From JAICLV01 sp036380925 (GTDB taxonomy: Bacteria > Actinomycetota > Actinomycetes > Acidothermales > Acidothermaceae): 16,598 bases of DNA. Shown piece by piece: positions 1 through 7,549 of this stretch. Each line of letters starts with the position of its first letter. Position 1 is the stretch's first letter. The notes under the pieces were generated by a model that was given only the letters and a program-made list of their open reading frames with translations, searched no databases and was not told the origin of the DNA. Location of the stretch: the NCBI GenBank assembly GCA_036380925.1, contig DASVDW010000088.1, forward strand, positions 1-16,598, read 5' to 3'. The position numbers and the translations under genes were made by a program.

Positions 1-125
1 ACCCGGCTGTCGGTGGTGTTGACGCCTTGTCCGCCGGGCCCGCCGCTGCGAGAGAACCGCCAGCTGAGCTCGTTCGCCGGGATCGACACGCGCGCGGTGA
101 CCGCGAGTTCGAAGACGTCAGGCAC
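1..125 (-). CDS. arfB: ArfB-like peptidyl-tRNA hydrolase / class I release-factor domain protein (5' part only)
   Basis: This is the N-terminal 41 codons of a protein that continues past the left edge. The reverse strand from a GTG at 125 reads VPDVFELAVTARVSIPANEL and then a Ser-Gly-Gly-Pro-Gly-Gly-Gln-Gly-Val-Asn segment at about residues 27-36. The GGQ tripeptide is the catalytic motif that class I release factors place in the peptidyl-transferase centre to hydrolyse peptidyl-tRNA. Having it within about 35 residues of the start, with no codon-recognition domain before it, is the layout of ArfB (YaeJ), which rescues ribosomes stalled on mRNAs lacking a stop codon, and not of RF1/RF2. The basic C-terminal tail that ArfB puts into the mRNA channel is outside the window. 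The gene is divergent from the alkylation-repair gene. The start is chosen because coding similarity begins there; the Shine-Dalgarno sequence is weak. Confidence 0.82.
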   Translation of the reverse strand, partial: MPDVFELAVTARVSIPANELSWRFSRSGGPGGQGVNTTDSR

Positions 126-209
126 CGGATGATTATCGGTCCCTGACCCGCAGGGCAGGTGTCCGAATGCCGCTAGCCCAACGTTCGCGCCTCGGGCATG
201 CTCGGTGGT

Positions 210-1733
210 GTGCTGACGGACGACGCGAAGTACGCCGCGCTTTCCAGCAAGGACCCTCGGTTCGACGGCTGGTTTTTCACCTGCGTCCGGACTACGGGGA
301 TCTACTGCCGGCCGAGTTGTCCGGCGATCACGCCGAAGCGGGCCAACGTGGTGTTCGCGCCGACCGCGGCGGCCGCGCAGGAGATGGGGTATCGGGCGTG
401 CAAGCGCTGCCGTCCCGACGCCGCCCCCGGATCGCCGGAGTGGAACGTCCGCGCTGACCTGGTCGGCCGCGCGATGCTGCTCATCGCCGACGGTGTGGTG
501 GATCGCGAGGGCGTGGGTGGCCTGGCCCGCCGCGTCGGCTACAGCGAGCGGCAACTGCACCGACAGCTCGTCGCCGCAGTGGGCGCGGGGCCGATCGCGC
601 TGGCGCGCGCGCAGCGGTCGCAGACCGCTCGGGTTTTGCTCGAGACGACCGACCTGCCGATCGCAGACATCGCCTTCGCCGCGGGCTTTTCGAGCATCCG
701 ACAGTTCAACGACACGATTCGCGACATCTTCGCTCTGACGCCGACGCAGCTGCGGGCGTCGCGTCGTCCGGGCGCGTTGCATCCGCAGATCGCCGGGGTC
801 GGCACTGTCTCGTTGCGGCTGCCGTTCCGCCGGCCGTTCGCCGCCGGTTCGCTGTTCAGCTTCCTCGCCGCCCGCGCGGCGCCCGGAGTCGAAATCGGTG
901 GCGCGGGTGGCTACCGACGGTCGGCGTCGCTCCCGCATGGCGCGGCTGTCATCGAGTTGGGTGACCCGTCCGTCGATGGCGATTCCACCGCCGCGTGGAA
1001 CGAGCAGGGCTGGATCCCTTGCACGCTGAGGCTTGCCGATCTGCGCGATCTCGCCTCGGCCGTCGCGCGGTCGCGGCGGCTGCTCGATCTCGACGCCGAC
1101 GCGGTTGCGATCGACGAGTTCCTCAACTCGGACGACGCGCTTGCCCCAAGCGTGCGATCGGCGCCCGGCCGGCGAGTGCCAGGTCACGTCGACGGCTTTG
1201 AACTGGCGGTTCGGGCTGTGCTCGGCCAGCAGGTCAGCGTGGCGGGCGCGCGCACGATCGCGGCCCGCCTCGCGCGCAGTTTTGGCCAGCCGCTGCCGAT
1301 CGCCGACCCGGCCTTGACGCAGCTCTTTCCGACCGCGGCGGCGATCGCTGCGGCGGATCCGGCGGCGATTCCCGCGCCGCGCGCCCGCGCCACCGCGCTC
1401 GTGCGCTTGGCGCGCGCGGTGGCGAACGGCGAACTGGTTCTCGACCCGGGTTGCGATCGCGACGAGGCGACGGCGCGCATGCTGGCCGTGCCCGGCATTG
1501 GACCGTGGACCGCGTCCTATGTGGCGATGCGCGCGCTGGGCGACCCCGATGCGTTCATGCCGAGCGATCTCGGCGTCCGACAGGGCTTGCGAGCTCTTGG
1601 GCTGCCAAGCGACGCGCGTGGCGCCGCCGAGGTCGCGGCCAAATGGCGACCGTGGCGCTCCTATGCGCTCCAACACGTTTGGTCGGCGGCGGGTGGCTCG
1701 CAGGCTCCCGCGGCCGACGAGAAGATCGCCTGA
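210..1733 (+). CDS. alkA: Ada zinc domain - AraC HTH - AlkA 3-methyladenine DNA glycosylase fusion
   Basis: This is a repair enzyme with three fused parts. Residues about 5-75 are the Ada N-terminal metal domain. Cys33, Cys37, Cys64 and Cys67 (numbered from GTG 210) match the four zinc cysteines of Ada, whose first cysteine accepts methyl groups from phosphotriesters. Residues about 82-182 are an AraC-type double helix-turn-helix. The rest is the AlkA glycosylase, with the helix-hairpin-helix around VPGIGPWTASYVAMRAL and a Ser-Asp pair whose Asp453 aligns with the catalytic aspartate of AlkA. It should excise alkylated purines and may also regulate its own transcription when methylated; that is known for Ada and only inferred here. 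There is no Ogt/Ada C-terminal methyltransferase domain with a PCHR motif. ATG 198, four codons upstream, is an alternative start. GTG 210 fits the usual family N-terminus better, and neither has a clear Shine-Dalgarno. Confidence 0.9.
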   Translation: MLTDDAKYAALSSKDPRFDGWFFTCVRTTGIYCRPSCPAITPKRANVVFAPTAAAAQEMGYRACKRCRPDAAPGSPEWNVRADLVGRAMLLIADGVVDREGVGGLARRVGYSERQLHRQLVAAVGAGPIALARAQRSQTARVLLETTDLPIADIAFAAGFSSIRQFNDTIRDIFALTPTQLRASRRPGALHPQIAGVGTVSLRLPFRRPFAAGSLFSFLAARAAPGVEIGGAGGYRRSASLPHGAAVIELGDPSVDGDSTAAWNEQGWIPCTLRLADLRDLASAVARSRRLLDLDADAVAIDEFLNSDDALAPSVRSAPGRRVPGHVDGFELAVRAVLGQQVSVAGARTIAARLARSFGQPLPIADPALTQLFPTAAAIAAADPAAIPAPRARATALVRLARAVANGELVLDPGCDRDEATARMLAVPGIGPWTASYVAMRALGDPDAFMPSDLGVRQGLRALGLPSDARGAAEVAAKWRPWRSYALQHVWSAAGGSQAPAADEKIA

Positions 1734-1754
1734 CCAGACGGTGTGATTTCGCGC

Positions 1755-2909
1755 ATGCGCGTGGTGGTGATCGGCGGCGGCGTGGCCGGTTTGGCCGCCG
1801 CTCGCGGGCTGCTCACCGTCGGGCACGACGTGGTGGTTCTCGAGCGGTCGCCTGTCCTCAGAGCGTCCGGAGGCGCGCTCACCTTGTGGAGCAACGGGTT
1901 GCGCGCGCTCGACGAACTCGGCGTCGAGCTCACCGGCGTCGGCCGCGAGATCGACCTCTTCGAAGCGTGGCGCTCCAACGGCCGACCGATCTGGCGGATC
2001 GACGTCGCGTCGGTTCGTCGGCGACTCGGCCGTGGCGCCGTCACACTCCCGCGACAGCGGCTGGTCGAACGCATCGCGATGGCGCTGCCCCCATCGACGG
2101 TGCGTTTCGGTTGCGACGTCGTGCGGGTCGAGGCGAACGCACGCGGAGTCACCGCGTTGTGCTCTGACGGAGTGCGCGTGGAGGCCGACGTCGCCGTTGG
2201 GGCGGACGGCTGGCGCTCATTGGTGCGCCAGCGGTTCGTCGGCGGGGTCGCCCGGCCGACCGGCTGGGCGACCTGGCAAGGCTTGATCGACAGCGATCAT
2301 CCGATCGCCGGCGGCGCGGTCGGGGTGAACGTCATCGGACCAGGTGGCGTCGCCGGCTTTTTGCCCGCAGGCGAAGGACTTCTGCAGTGGTGGTTCGAGG
2401 TGCCGTTCGCGGCGTCCGAAAAGCCACCGAAGTCGCCCGTCGACATGTTGCGATCCCGCTTCGGCGAGTGGCCAGACCCGGTGGCCGCCATCCTGGCCGG
2501 CGTTCACGAGGCTGAACTGTTCCCGCACTGGCGACATGACGTGCCGAAGGTGTGGGGAACCGATCGCACGACGCTGGTCGGCGACGCCGCGCATGTGATG
2601 CCGCCCGCTCTTGCCCAGGGCGCCAATCAATCGATCGAGGACGCGTGGCTGCTCGCCAGGACCTTGTCGGACGTTCACGTCTCTGACGTCTCTGACGTCT
2701 CTGACGTCTCTGACGTCGCCGCGAGCCTTCGTCGTTACGAGTCGGCTCGGCGTCGGCGGGTCGCGTTGGTGTCGCGGTTGGCGTTGTTCGCGACGACGCA
2801 GCAGGGCCGGCCATGGACGACGGTGAGCCGGCTGCCCAGCGGCCCGACCACATGGGTGTGCGCGATCGCGCTGCGCGCCAGCAGCACCCGGTCGTGGCGA
2901 GATCGCTAA
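1755..2909 (+). CDS. Class A FAD-dependent monooxygenase with (SDV)4 repeat
   Basis: The protein is 384 aa, the normal size for single-component aromatic-type flavin hydroxylases. It has the three signatures of the PHBH/class A fold: the dinucleotide-binding MRVVVIGGGVAGLAAARGL at the N-terminus, a Gly-Ala-Asp-Gly motif (Asp151-Gly152) that contacts both FAD and NAD(P)H, and a Gly-Asp-Ala-Ala-His motif (Gly276-Asp277) that binds the FAD ribityl chain. It should insert one oxygen atom into an organic substrate using NAD(P)H; the substrate cannot be read from sequence. ATG 1755 is chosen over GTG 1743 because the Rossmann strand begins directly after it. Residues 310-321 are four copies of Ser-Asp-Val encoded by a perfect 9-bp tandem repeat, in the segment after the helix that follows the GD motif. 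The stop overlaps the stop of the convergent regulator by 3 bp. Confidence 0.85.
   Translation: MRVVVIGGGVAGLAAARGLLTVGHDVVVLERSPVLRASGGALTLWSNGLRALDELGVELTGVGREIDLFEAWRSNGRPIWRIDVASVRRRLGRGAVTLPRQRLVERIAMALPPSTVRFGCDVVRVEANARGVTALCSDGVRVEADVAVGADGWRSLVRQRFVGGVARPTGWATWQGLIDSDHPIAGGAVGVNVIGPGGVAGFLPAGEGLLQWWFEVPFAASEKPPKSPVDMLRSRFGEWPDPVAAILAGVHEAELFPHWRHDVPKVWGTDRTTLVGDAAHVMPPALAQGANQSIEDAWLLARTLSDVHVSDVSDVSDVSDVAASLRRYESARRRRVALVSRLALFATTQQGRPWTTVSRLPSGPTTWVCAIALRASSTRSWRDR
2682..2717 (+). repeat. 9-bp in-frame tandem repeat (TCTGACGTC x4)
   Basis: Four perfect head-to-tail copies of TCTGACGTC lie inside the flavin monooxygenase gene and encode Ser-Asp-Val four times. Upstream, GACGTTCACGTC (2670-2681) looks like a decayed further copy. 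Each unit contains the palindrome GACGTC. Because the unit is a multiple of three, copy-number change would lengthen or shorten the protein without shifting the frame. Confidence 0.95.
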
Positions 2910-4273
2910 CCAACGACACGAAGGAGCGGTCGGCCGACGGTGTCGTCCTCGGTCGCGACCGGCTGCAGTTCGAGGCCACTGCCTGAGAGCAACATTCCAG
3001 CCGTCGCGGAGACCCACACCTGCCCGGCGACGGCTGACTCCGCGATTCGCTCCGCATGCCTTACGCCCGGGCCGTCCGCGATCGGCGCCGCGGTGAGGAT
3101 CTCGGCGATCGAGACGCCGAGGCGGGTGTGCGCACTGGCCTTGCCCAAGGCCGAGCGCACCGCGGTGGCCGGCCCGTCGAACGTCACGACGCGCCGCCCG
3201 GCAGGAGTGGTCCGGACGATTCCGCCGCATGACACGAGGTGTTCGACGACGCCTGCTTCGGCCTGCTCCTCGTCGCTGGCCACCGCCACCACGGCGGCGA
3301 GGGCGAGGGACTGGGCGGCCGCCAGGCCCGCCGCGCGCAGGAAATGCTCGATCTCGTCGACGATCTGATCGGGATCGGCGGCTGGGAGGTGATCCTTGCC
3401 CGGAAGCAGCCGCAGGGTCGCGGACGGGATGCGGGTGGCTAGATATCTGGCCTCGTCGACACTGAACAACGCGTCGCCACGCCGGTGCAGCACGAGTGTG
3501 GGCACCCGCACCGCGGTTAGGACGTCTCGCACGTCGACCGCTGAGTTCATGTCCATGAGCGCTCTGACCGTCGACGGTGTCGCCGCCGCCCGGATCCGCT
3601 GCGACCACCATCGCCGCATCTGCGCGTCACCGGAGGGGCAGCGCCTGAGCAGGTCGGCCTCCCAGTCCCAGGTGCGGATCAGCTGCTCGGTGTAGGCACG
3701 CCGTTGCGCGTCGGTCTGACCCCACGGGTAATCCGGGCCTCGGGTCCGCTTCGCGTAGCTGCCGTACAACACCAGCGAGACAACCCGCTCGGGATGCGTC
3801 GCGGCCATCAGGATCGCCATCGGGCCGCCCTCGGAGTACCCGACCAAGACCGCTTGCCGTGACTGCGCCGCGTCCATCACCGCGAGCACGTCGTGCATTC
3901 GGGTCTCGAGATCCGGAAGCCCCTGCGGCCGGTCGGACATTCCGGTTCCGCGCTTGTCGAAGCGGATCAGCCGACCCAAGGAACCGAGCCGGTCGAGGAA
4001 GCGCGCGTACCTCGGATCCGCCCAGTCGAGCTCGAGGTGCGACAAGAACCCCGGAATCAAGACGATGTCGAGGTCGCCCGTCCCGCTGACCTGGTACGCG
4101 ATGTGCAGCCCGTCGCTCACCGTGTAGGTGGTCGGGATCGTCATCCCGTCGGGGCGCCGGTCGGCGTCCGCGGCCAGTTCGCCGCCAGTCGCGTCGGCCA
4201 GCGTGCCGACGAACCGGTAGCCGCGCCCGTGCACGGTGCGGATGACTCGCTGGTCGCGGCCGTCGTCGCCCAC
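2906..4273 (-). CDS. Alpha/beta hydrolase + cyclase-homology-like domain (C-terminal part of a frame-broken wHTH regulator)
   Basis: This ORF carries the tail of the winged-helix domain (RVIRTVHGRGYRFVG), then an alpha/beta hydrolase at about residues 45-315, then a region at about 325-455 that resembles a class III adenylate/guanylate cyclase homology domain. The hydrolase has the nucleophile elbow Gly-Tyr-Ser-Glu-Gly (Ser147), an acid in HRRGDALFS (Asp267) and a histidine in GKDHLP (His295), so its catalytic triad looks complete. The cyclase-like part lacks the usual paired metal aspartates and is probably not an active cyclase. Joined in frame to the fragment at 4141-4500, the product would be about 531 aa, an architecture I recall from actinobacterial regulators. 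As sequenced it could start only at GTG 4273 or, more plausibly, ATG 4144, which would give a hydrolase-cyclase protein without DNA binding. It converges on the monooxygenase. Confidence 0.75.
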   Translation of the reverse strand: MGDDGRDQRVIRTVHGRGYRFVGTLADATGGELAADADRRPDGMTIPTTYTVSDGLHIAYQVSGTGDLDIVLIPGFLSHLELDWADPRYARFLDRLGSLGRLIRFDKRGTGMSDRPQGLPDLETRMHDVLAVMDAAQSRQAVLVGYSEGGPMAILMAATHPERVVSLVLYGSYAKRTRGPDYPWGQTDAQRRAYTEQLIRTWDWEADLLRRCPSGDAQMRRWWSQRIRAAATPSTVRALMDMNSAVDVRDVLTAVRVPTLVLHRRGDALFSVDEARYLATRIPSATLRLLPGKDHLPAADPDQIVDEIEHFLRAAGLAAAQSLALAAVVAVASDEEQAEAGVVEHLVSCGGIVRTTPAGRRVVTFDGPATAVRSALGKASAHTRLGVSIAEILTAAPIADGPGVRHAERIAESAVAGQVWVSATAGMLLSGSGLELQPVATEDDTVGRPLLRVVG

Positions 4274-4500
4274 GCGCGACGGACCTGCTTGATCCGACTG
4301 GTGACCGCTGCGTCGGTGACGAACCGACCGCCCCAGATCGCGTCCATGAGCTCCTGTTTGGAGACCACCCGGTCGCGGTGCGAGACCAGGTACGACAACA
4401 CGTCGAACGCCTGCGGCTCCAGCGGCACTGGTCGACCGGCCCGGCGCAGCTCATACAACACCGGATCCAGGACCAGGCCGTCGTTGAACGCCCATGGCAT
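4141..4500 (-). pseudogene. OmpR-type winged-helix DNA-binding domain, N-terminal fragment separated by a frameshift
   Basis: From ATG 4500 this frame reads MPWAFNDGLVLDPVLYELRR and then a typical Trans_reg_C winged helix: a PLEPQAFDVLSYLVSHRDRV segment, KQELMDAIWGGRFV, and a recognition helix ending SRIKQVRRA at residue 76. Family knowledge predicts V-G-D-D-G next. Those residues are present, but one frame over, beginning at 4273. The junction GCG TGG GCG would read GCG GTG GGC if one G were added, so a single missing base explains the break. After it, this frame runs on without similarity for about 43 codons to a stop at 4141. I see no slippery heptamer, so programmed frameshifting is unlikely. 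A mutation or a sequencing error fits better. The start lies 25 bp after the azlD stop, so the regulator is probably co-transcribed with azlCD. Confidence 0.75.
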
Positions 4501-4525
4501 CTCAGCATGCTCGCACGCAGCAGGC

Positions 4526-4846
4526 TCAGCGGACGAGTAGGAGATCGATGAGCAGCGCGGTGGCAAGCCCGAGGCCCGCGCTCAGCGCGAGACTGCGCCG
4601 AGCGGCCGCGACCGCGGCGATCCCGGTGAGGCAGCCGAGCGCCACGACCTGAACGCCTGGCCGGTCGGCGCGCATGGTTTGCACGACGCCCGCGGAGACG
4701 AGAGCGGCGAGAACGGCCGGCGCCGCATGGGTGAGCGACCCGGACAACCGCGGGGGCAGCCGATCGGGCGGCACGAAGACGATGAAGGTCAGCCGGAGCA
4801 GCCAGCAGCCCACCGCGACGACCAGCAGGTACGCGAGGCCGTTCAT
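4526..4846 (-). CDS. azlD: AzlD-family branched-chain amino acid export subunit
   Basis: A 106-aa, very hydrophobic protein with about four predicted membrane segments (MNGLAYLLVVAVGCWLLRLT at the start; two Ala/Val-rich helices in the middle; GLGLATALLIDLLLVR at the end). Size, pattern and position directly after azlC are those of AzlD, the small partner of the AzlC permease in exporters of branched-chain amino acids and analogues such as azaleucine. The ATG at 4846 overlaps the azlC stop by 4 bp (ATGA), which implies translational coupling and equal production of both subunits. The actual substrate in this organism is not shown by the sequence. Confidence 0.85.
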   Translation of the reverse strand: MNGLAYLLVVAVGCWLLRLTFIVFVPPDRLPPRLSGSLTHAAPAVLAALVSAGVVQTMRADRPGVQVVALGCLTGIAAVAAARRSLALSAGLGLATALLIDLLLVR

Positions 4847-5520
4847 GTCGCGGGTTGTCGCTTCCGCATGGCCAGGCCGGCGCCAATCCCCGCCGCCGCC
4901 CCGGCGAGGACGCCGAGCGTCGGGACGACCTGCGTGGCGACGGGAGCGACCGCGGCGGCGACGATCGCGGCGGCCCGACCGGTCGGCTCACGCAGCCGCG
5001 GCGTCAGCATGCCCAGAAACAGCGCGCTGCTCGCGAGCGGCAGGTGCGGCAGGGTCGGCAGATGCGGCCCCAATGACAGGCCGAGACCCACCGCGGCAGA
5101 CCACACCGCCGCCACTCCGCCTCCGACGCCCAGCCAGTAGGCGCGGAAATCGGCGCCGCTGCGTCCGGGCCTTGCCTGCGCCGAGAGGTAGGTCTGGTCG
5201 GTGATGAAGTGCGCGCCGATGAGTTGGAACCATCGGGGCTGCCGCTGAAATCGCGGTGCCAGCGCGGCGCTGTAGAGCAGCAGCCGCGCGTTGACCGCGA
5301 CCGCGGACGCGACGATCGTCAACAACCCAGCGCCATGGTTGAACAGCGTGGTCGCCGCGAGTTGCGCGCTGCCGCTGTAGACCAGCGGCGCGCCGAGCCA
5401 GCCAGCGAGGTCGCCGGTCGTGGTGGAGGCGACCACCACGCCGAGTGTGACGCCGAACGACAGCAGCGCCGGCGTGACAGCGAGCACGTCCCGTGCGGCG
5501 TCCATCCGCGGCGAATTCAT
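4843..5520 (-). CDS. azlC: AzlC-family branched-chain amino acid permease
   Basis: A 225-aa membrane protein, close to the usual AzlC length. The family pattern is visible: an N-terminal helix (DVLAVTPALLSFGVTLGVVV), the conserved YSGSAQLAATTLF segment, NARLLLYSAALAPRF, then GAHFITDQTYLSAQ and several Ala/Gly/Val-rich helices to the C-terminus. AzlC forms the large subunit of a branched-chain amino acid efflux system with AzlD, encoded just downstream with a 4-bp overlap. The open frame extends up to 5649, but the added 43 residues are polar and family similarity begins near MNSPRMDAARDVLAV. ATG 5520 is therefore chosen; ATG 5505 is also possible. The gene is divergent from osmC, with a shared 157-bp control region. 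Confidence 0.87.
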   Translation of the reverse strand: MNSPRMDAARDVLAVTPALLSFGVTLGVVVASTTTGDLAGWLGAPLVYSGSAQLAATTLFNHGAGLLTIVASAVAVNARLLLYSAALAPRFQRQPRWFQLIGAHFITDQTYLSAQARPGRSGADFRAYWLGVGGGVAAVWSAAVGLGLSLGPHLPTLPHLPLASSALFLGMLTPRLREPTGRAAAIVAAAVAPVATQVVPTLGVLAGAAAGIGAGLAMRKRQPAT

Positions 5521-5628
5521 TCCGGCAGCGTCACATCGTCGGCCACCGACGAGCTTGGCGATTTCGTGGCGATCCGGTGATTGTTTGGGCGGCCGATCTC
5601 CATCCGATCTCCACGCCATCACCACGCT

Positions 5629-5657
5629 TTGCGCCCTGCGCGAGCGCACAGTTCTAG
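5629..5657 (+). promoter_or_regulatory. Possible sigma70-like promoter for the osmC operon
   Basis: TTGCGC (5629-5634) and TTCTAG (5652-5657) are separated by 17 bp and lie about 20 bp upstream of the osmC start, in the divergent azlC/osmC gap. This is a pattern match only. The -10 element is poor, and the implied leader would be very short. Confidence 0.22.
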
Positions 5658-5677
5658 CTCCAACCTAAGGAGCAGAC

Positions 5678-6250
5678 ATGAGCGTCACCACCGAACGCGG
5701 TCCTCTCAACGGGGTCGACACCCCGACGTTGTTCGCCACGCTGGACGCCGTCAAGAAACAGCCAGGAATCGCGAAGTTCCAGTTCCGCGCCCGAAACACC
5801 TGGATGTCGGGCACCCACAGCCGTTCGACCGCGGCTGACTTCTTCGGCGCCGGCCAAGAACTGGCGCACAAGGCCGAAAGCGTCCTGCATTTCGACCATC
5901 CAGAGGTCCTCGTCGGCGCCGACAACGGGCCAACTCCCGTCGAGTACCTGCTGCACGCCATCGCCGCCTGTCTGACTTCTGGCATCGCCAACATCGCGGC
6001 GGCCCGCGGTGTCGAACTCACCAAGGTCAGCTCGACGGTCGAGGGAGACATCGACCTGCTTGGAATCCTTGGGCTGTCTGACGGATCGACCCGCAACGGC
6101 TACCAGCAAATTCGGGTCACCTTCCACATCGAGGGGAAGGCGGACGACGAAACGCTGCGCGGCATCGTCGAGCAGTCCCGACGACGCTCGGCGGTCTACG
6201 ACGCGCTCGTGAATCCCACGCCTGTTGTCATCGACGTCGTCACCGGCTGA
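5678..6250 (+). CDS. OsmC-like protein
   Basis: A 190-aa protein of the OsmC/Ohr fold family. It has the family's central motif NGPTPVEYLLHAIAACLTSG, with Cys98 at the position of the catalytic thiol, followed by a helix, a beta segment and the C-terminal strand ending NPTPVVIDVVTG. OsmC and Ohr proteins reduce organic hydroperoxides with a cysteine pair. Only one conserved-position cysteine is seen here, which is common in the broad OsmC-like branch whose chemistry is unclear, so peroxidase activity is not assured. Translation is clearly signalled by AAGGAG at 5667-5672, five bases before ATG 5678. It is the first gene of a rightward operon with two flavoproteins, the next gene starting 18 bp after its stop. 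This suggests it acts on a thiol, peroxide or reactive intermediate in the same pathway. Confidence 0.88.
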   Translation: MSVTTERGPLNGVDTPTLFATLDAVKKQPGIAKFQFRARNTWMSGTHSRSTAADFFGAGQELAHKAESVLHFDHPEVLVGADNGPTPVEYLLHAIAACLTSGIANIAAARGVELTKVSSTVEGDIDLLGILGLSDGSTRNGYQQIRVTFHIEGKADDETLRGIVEQSRRRSAVYDALVNPTPVVIDVVTG

Positions 6251-6268
6251 GCGGTGGCCAGGCACGCC

Positions 6269-7549
6269 ATGACAAGCATCGAGACCGTCGTGATCGGCGC
6301 CGGCCACGCCGGTCTTGCCGTCAGCCGGTTGCTCACCGACGCCGGCCGCGAGCACCTCGTCCTCGAACGCGGACGCGTCGCCGAACGTTGGCGCACCCAA
6401 CGGTGGGACTCGCTGCGCTTGTTGACGCCGAATTGGATGACCCGGCTACCCGGGCAGCGGTACGAGGGCCGTGATCCCGACGGTTTCATGCAAGCCGCGG
6501 CGTTTGTCGAACGGCTCGAGCGGTATGCCGTGTCATTCACCGCGCCGGTGCTTGCGAACACCACCGTGCTCGACGTCAGGGCGGCGTCGTCCGGTGGTTA
6601 CCAGGTGAGCACCGAACATGGCGGGTGGCACGCGAAGAACGTGGTTGTCGCGACCGGACCGCACGGTGTGCCTCGGTGGCCCGCTGGTCTCGACGCGCGT
6701 GATGCGATCACCGTCGATCGCTACCGCAATCCGCGACAACTCGCGCCTGGCGGGGTGCTCGTCGTCGGCGCCTCCGCGTCGGGCGCGCAGATCGCCGATG
6801 AGCTGACTAGGGCCGGCCGCGAGGTGGTTCTCGCGGTCGGCCGGCACACTCGCCTGCCGCGGGTCTACCGCGGGCTGGACATCTTTCGATGGCTGGAGCG
6901 CACCGGCAAGCTGGCTCGCACGATTGACGACGTCGTCGATCCGGTGGCCGCCCGACGCGAGCCTTCGGCTCAACTTGTCGGTCGATTGGCGCGCTTTGAC
7001 GCGACCGGTTGTGACATCGACGGCGTCGACTTGGCGGCGCTGCAATCGCGCGGCGTCCGCTTGGTCGGCCGTTTTGAGGGGATGTCGGGCGGGCGCGCGC
7101 GTTTCCGCACCGACCTCGTCGAGACCGTCAACATGGCGCAGCACGCGATGAACAAGGTTCTCGACGCGATCGACGAGCACATCGAGGCAACCGGTCTCAC
7201 CGGCCACGTGCCACCCGCTCGGCGTCCGCCTTCGCTGCGCGTGCCGCCGTCGGTCGAGGCACTCGACCTAGGGTCTGCGCAGATCGGCGCCGTGCTGGTG
7301 GCGACCGGTTTCCGTCCTGACTATCCGTGGCTGCGATTGCCGATCACCGACCGCACGGGCACGATCCAGCAGCGGCGCGGCGTGACTCCCGCGCCTGGTG
7401 TCTACGTCGTCGGCCAGCGCTTCCAACACCGTCGCGACTCCGGCTTCATCGACGGGGCCAGGCACGACGCCCTCGCGGTGGTTCGACACATGACGGCGCA
7501 CTGCCCGCCTCGAGCGGACGACGCGCAGGGAGAGGAGCCAGCGGCATGA
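6269..7549 (+). CDS. FAD/NAD(P)-binding oxidoreductase (CzcO/FMO-like)
   Basis: A 426-aa two-dinucleotide-domain flavoprotein. The FAD site is IETVVIGAGHAGLAVSRLL near the N-terminus, followed by RWRTQRWDSLRLLTPN, a pattern typical of the CzcO / flavin-containing monooxygenase-like family. An Ala-Thr-Gly motif closes the FAD domain, and GVLVVGASASGAQIADEL (glycines at about 167-172) begins the NAD(P)H domain. A second ATGF motif precedes the C-terminus. It probably uses NAD(P)H for an oxygenation or reduction; no substrate can be named. ATG 6269 is preferred to GTG 6254 because the Rossmann strand starts just after it. The stop overlaps the start of the next FAD gene as ATGA (7546-7549), so the two are translationally coupled. 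Confidence 0.87.
   Translation: MTSIETVVIGAGHAGLAVSRLLTDAGREHLVLERGRVAERWRTQRWDSLRLLTPNWMTRLPGQRYEGRDPDGFMQAAAFVERLERYAVSFTAPVLANTTVLDVRAASSGGYQVSTEHGGWHAKNVVVATGPHGVPRWPAGLDARDAITVDRYRNPRQLAPGGVLVVGASASGAQIADELTRAGREVVLAVGRHTRLPRVYRGLDIFRWLERTGKLARTIDDVVDPVAARREPSAQLVGRLARFDATGCDIDGVDLAALQSRGVRLVGRFEGMSGGRARFRTDLVETVNMAQHAMNKVLDAIDEHIEATGLTGHVPPARRPPSLRVPPSVEALDLGSAQIGAVLVATGFRPDYPWLRLPITDRTGTIQQRRGVTPAPGVYVVGQRFQHRRDSGFIDGARHDALAVVRHMTAHCPPRADDAQGEEPAA

Noticed and set aside
2217..3611. Long minus-strand frame of 464 codons across the monooxygenase and regulator
   Set aside because: It is the shadow of two strong genes: Arg/Pro-rich composition, no family similarity, and it crosses two unrelated coding regions.
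4264..4280. Programmed ribosomal frameshift in the regulator
   Set aside because: No slippery heptamer or obvious downstream stimulator. A one-base loss or sequencing error is simpler.
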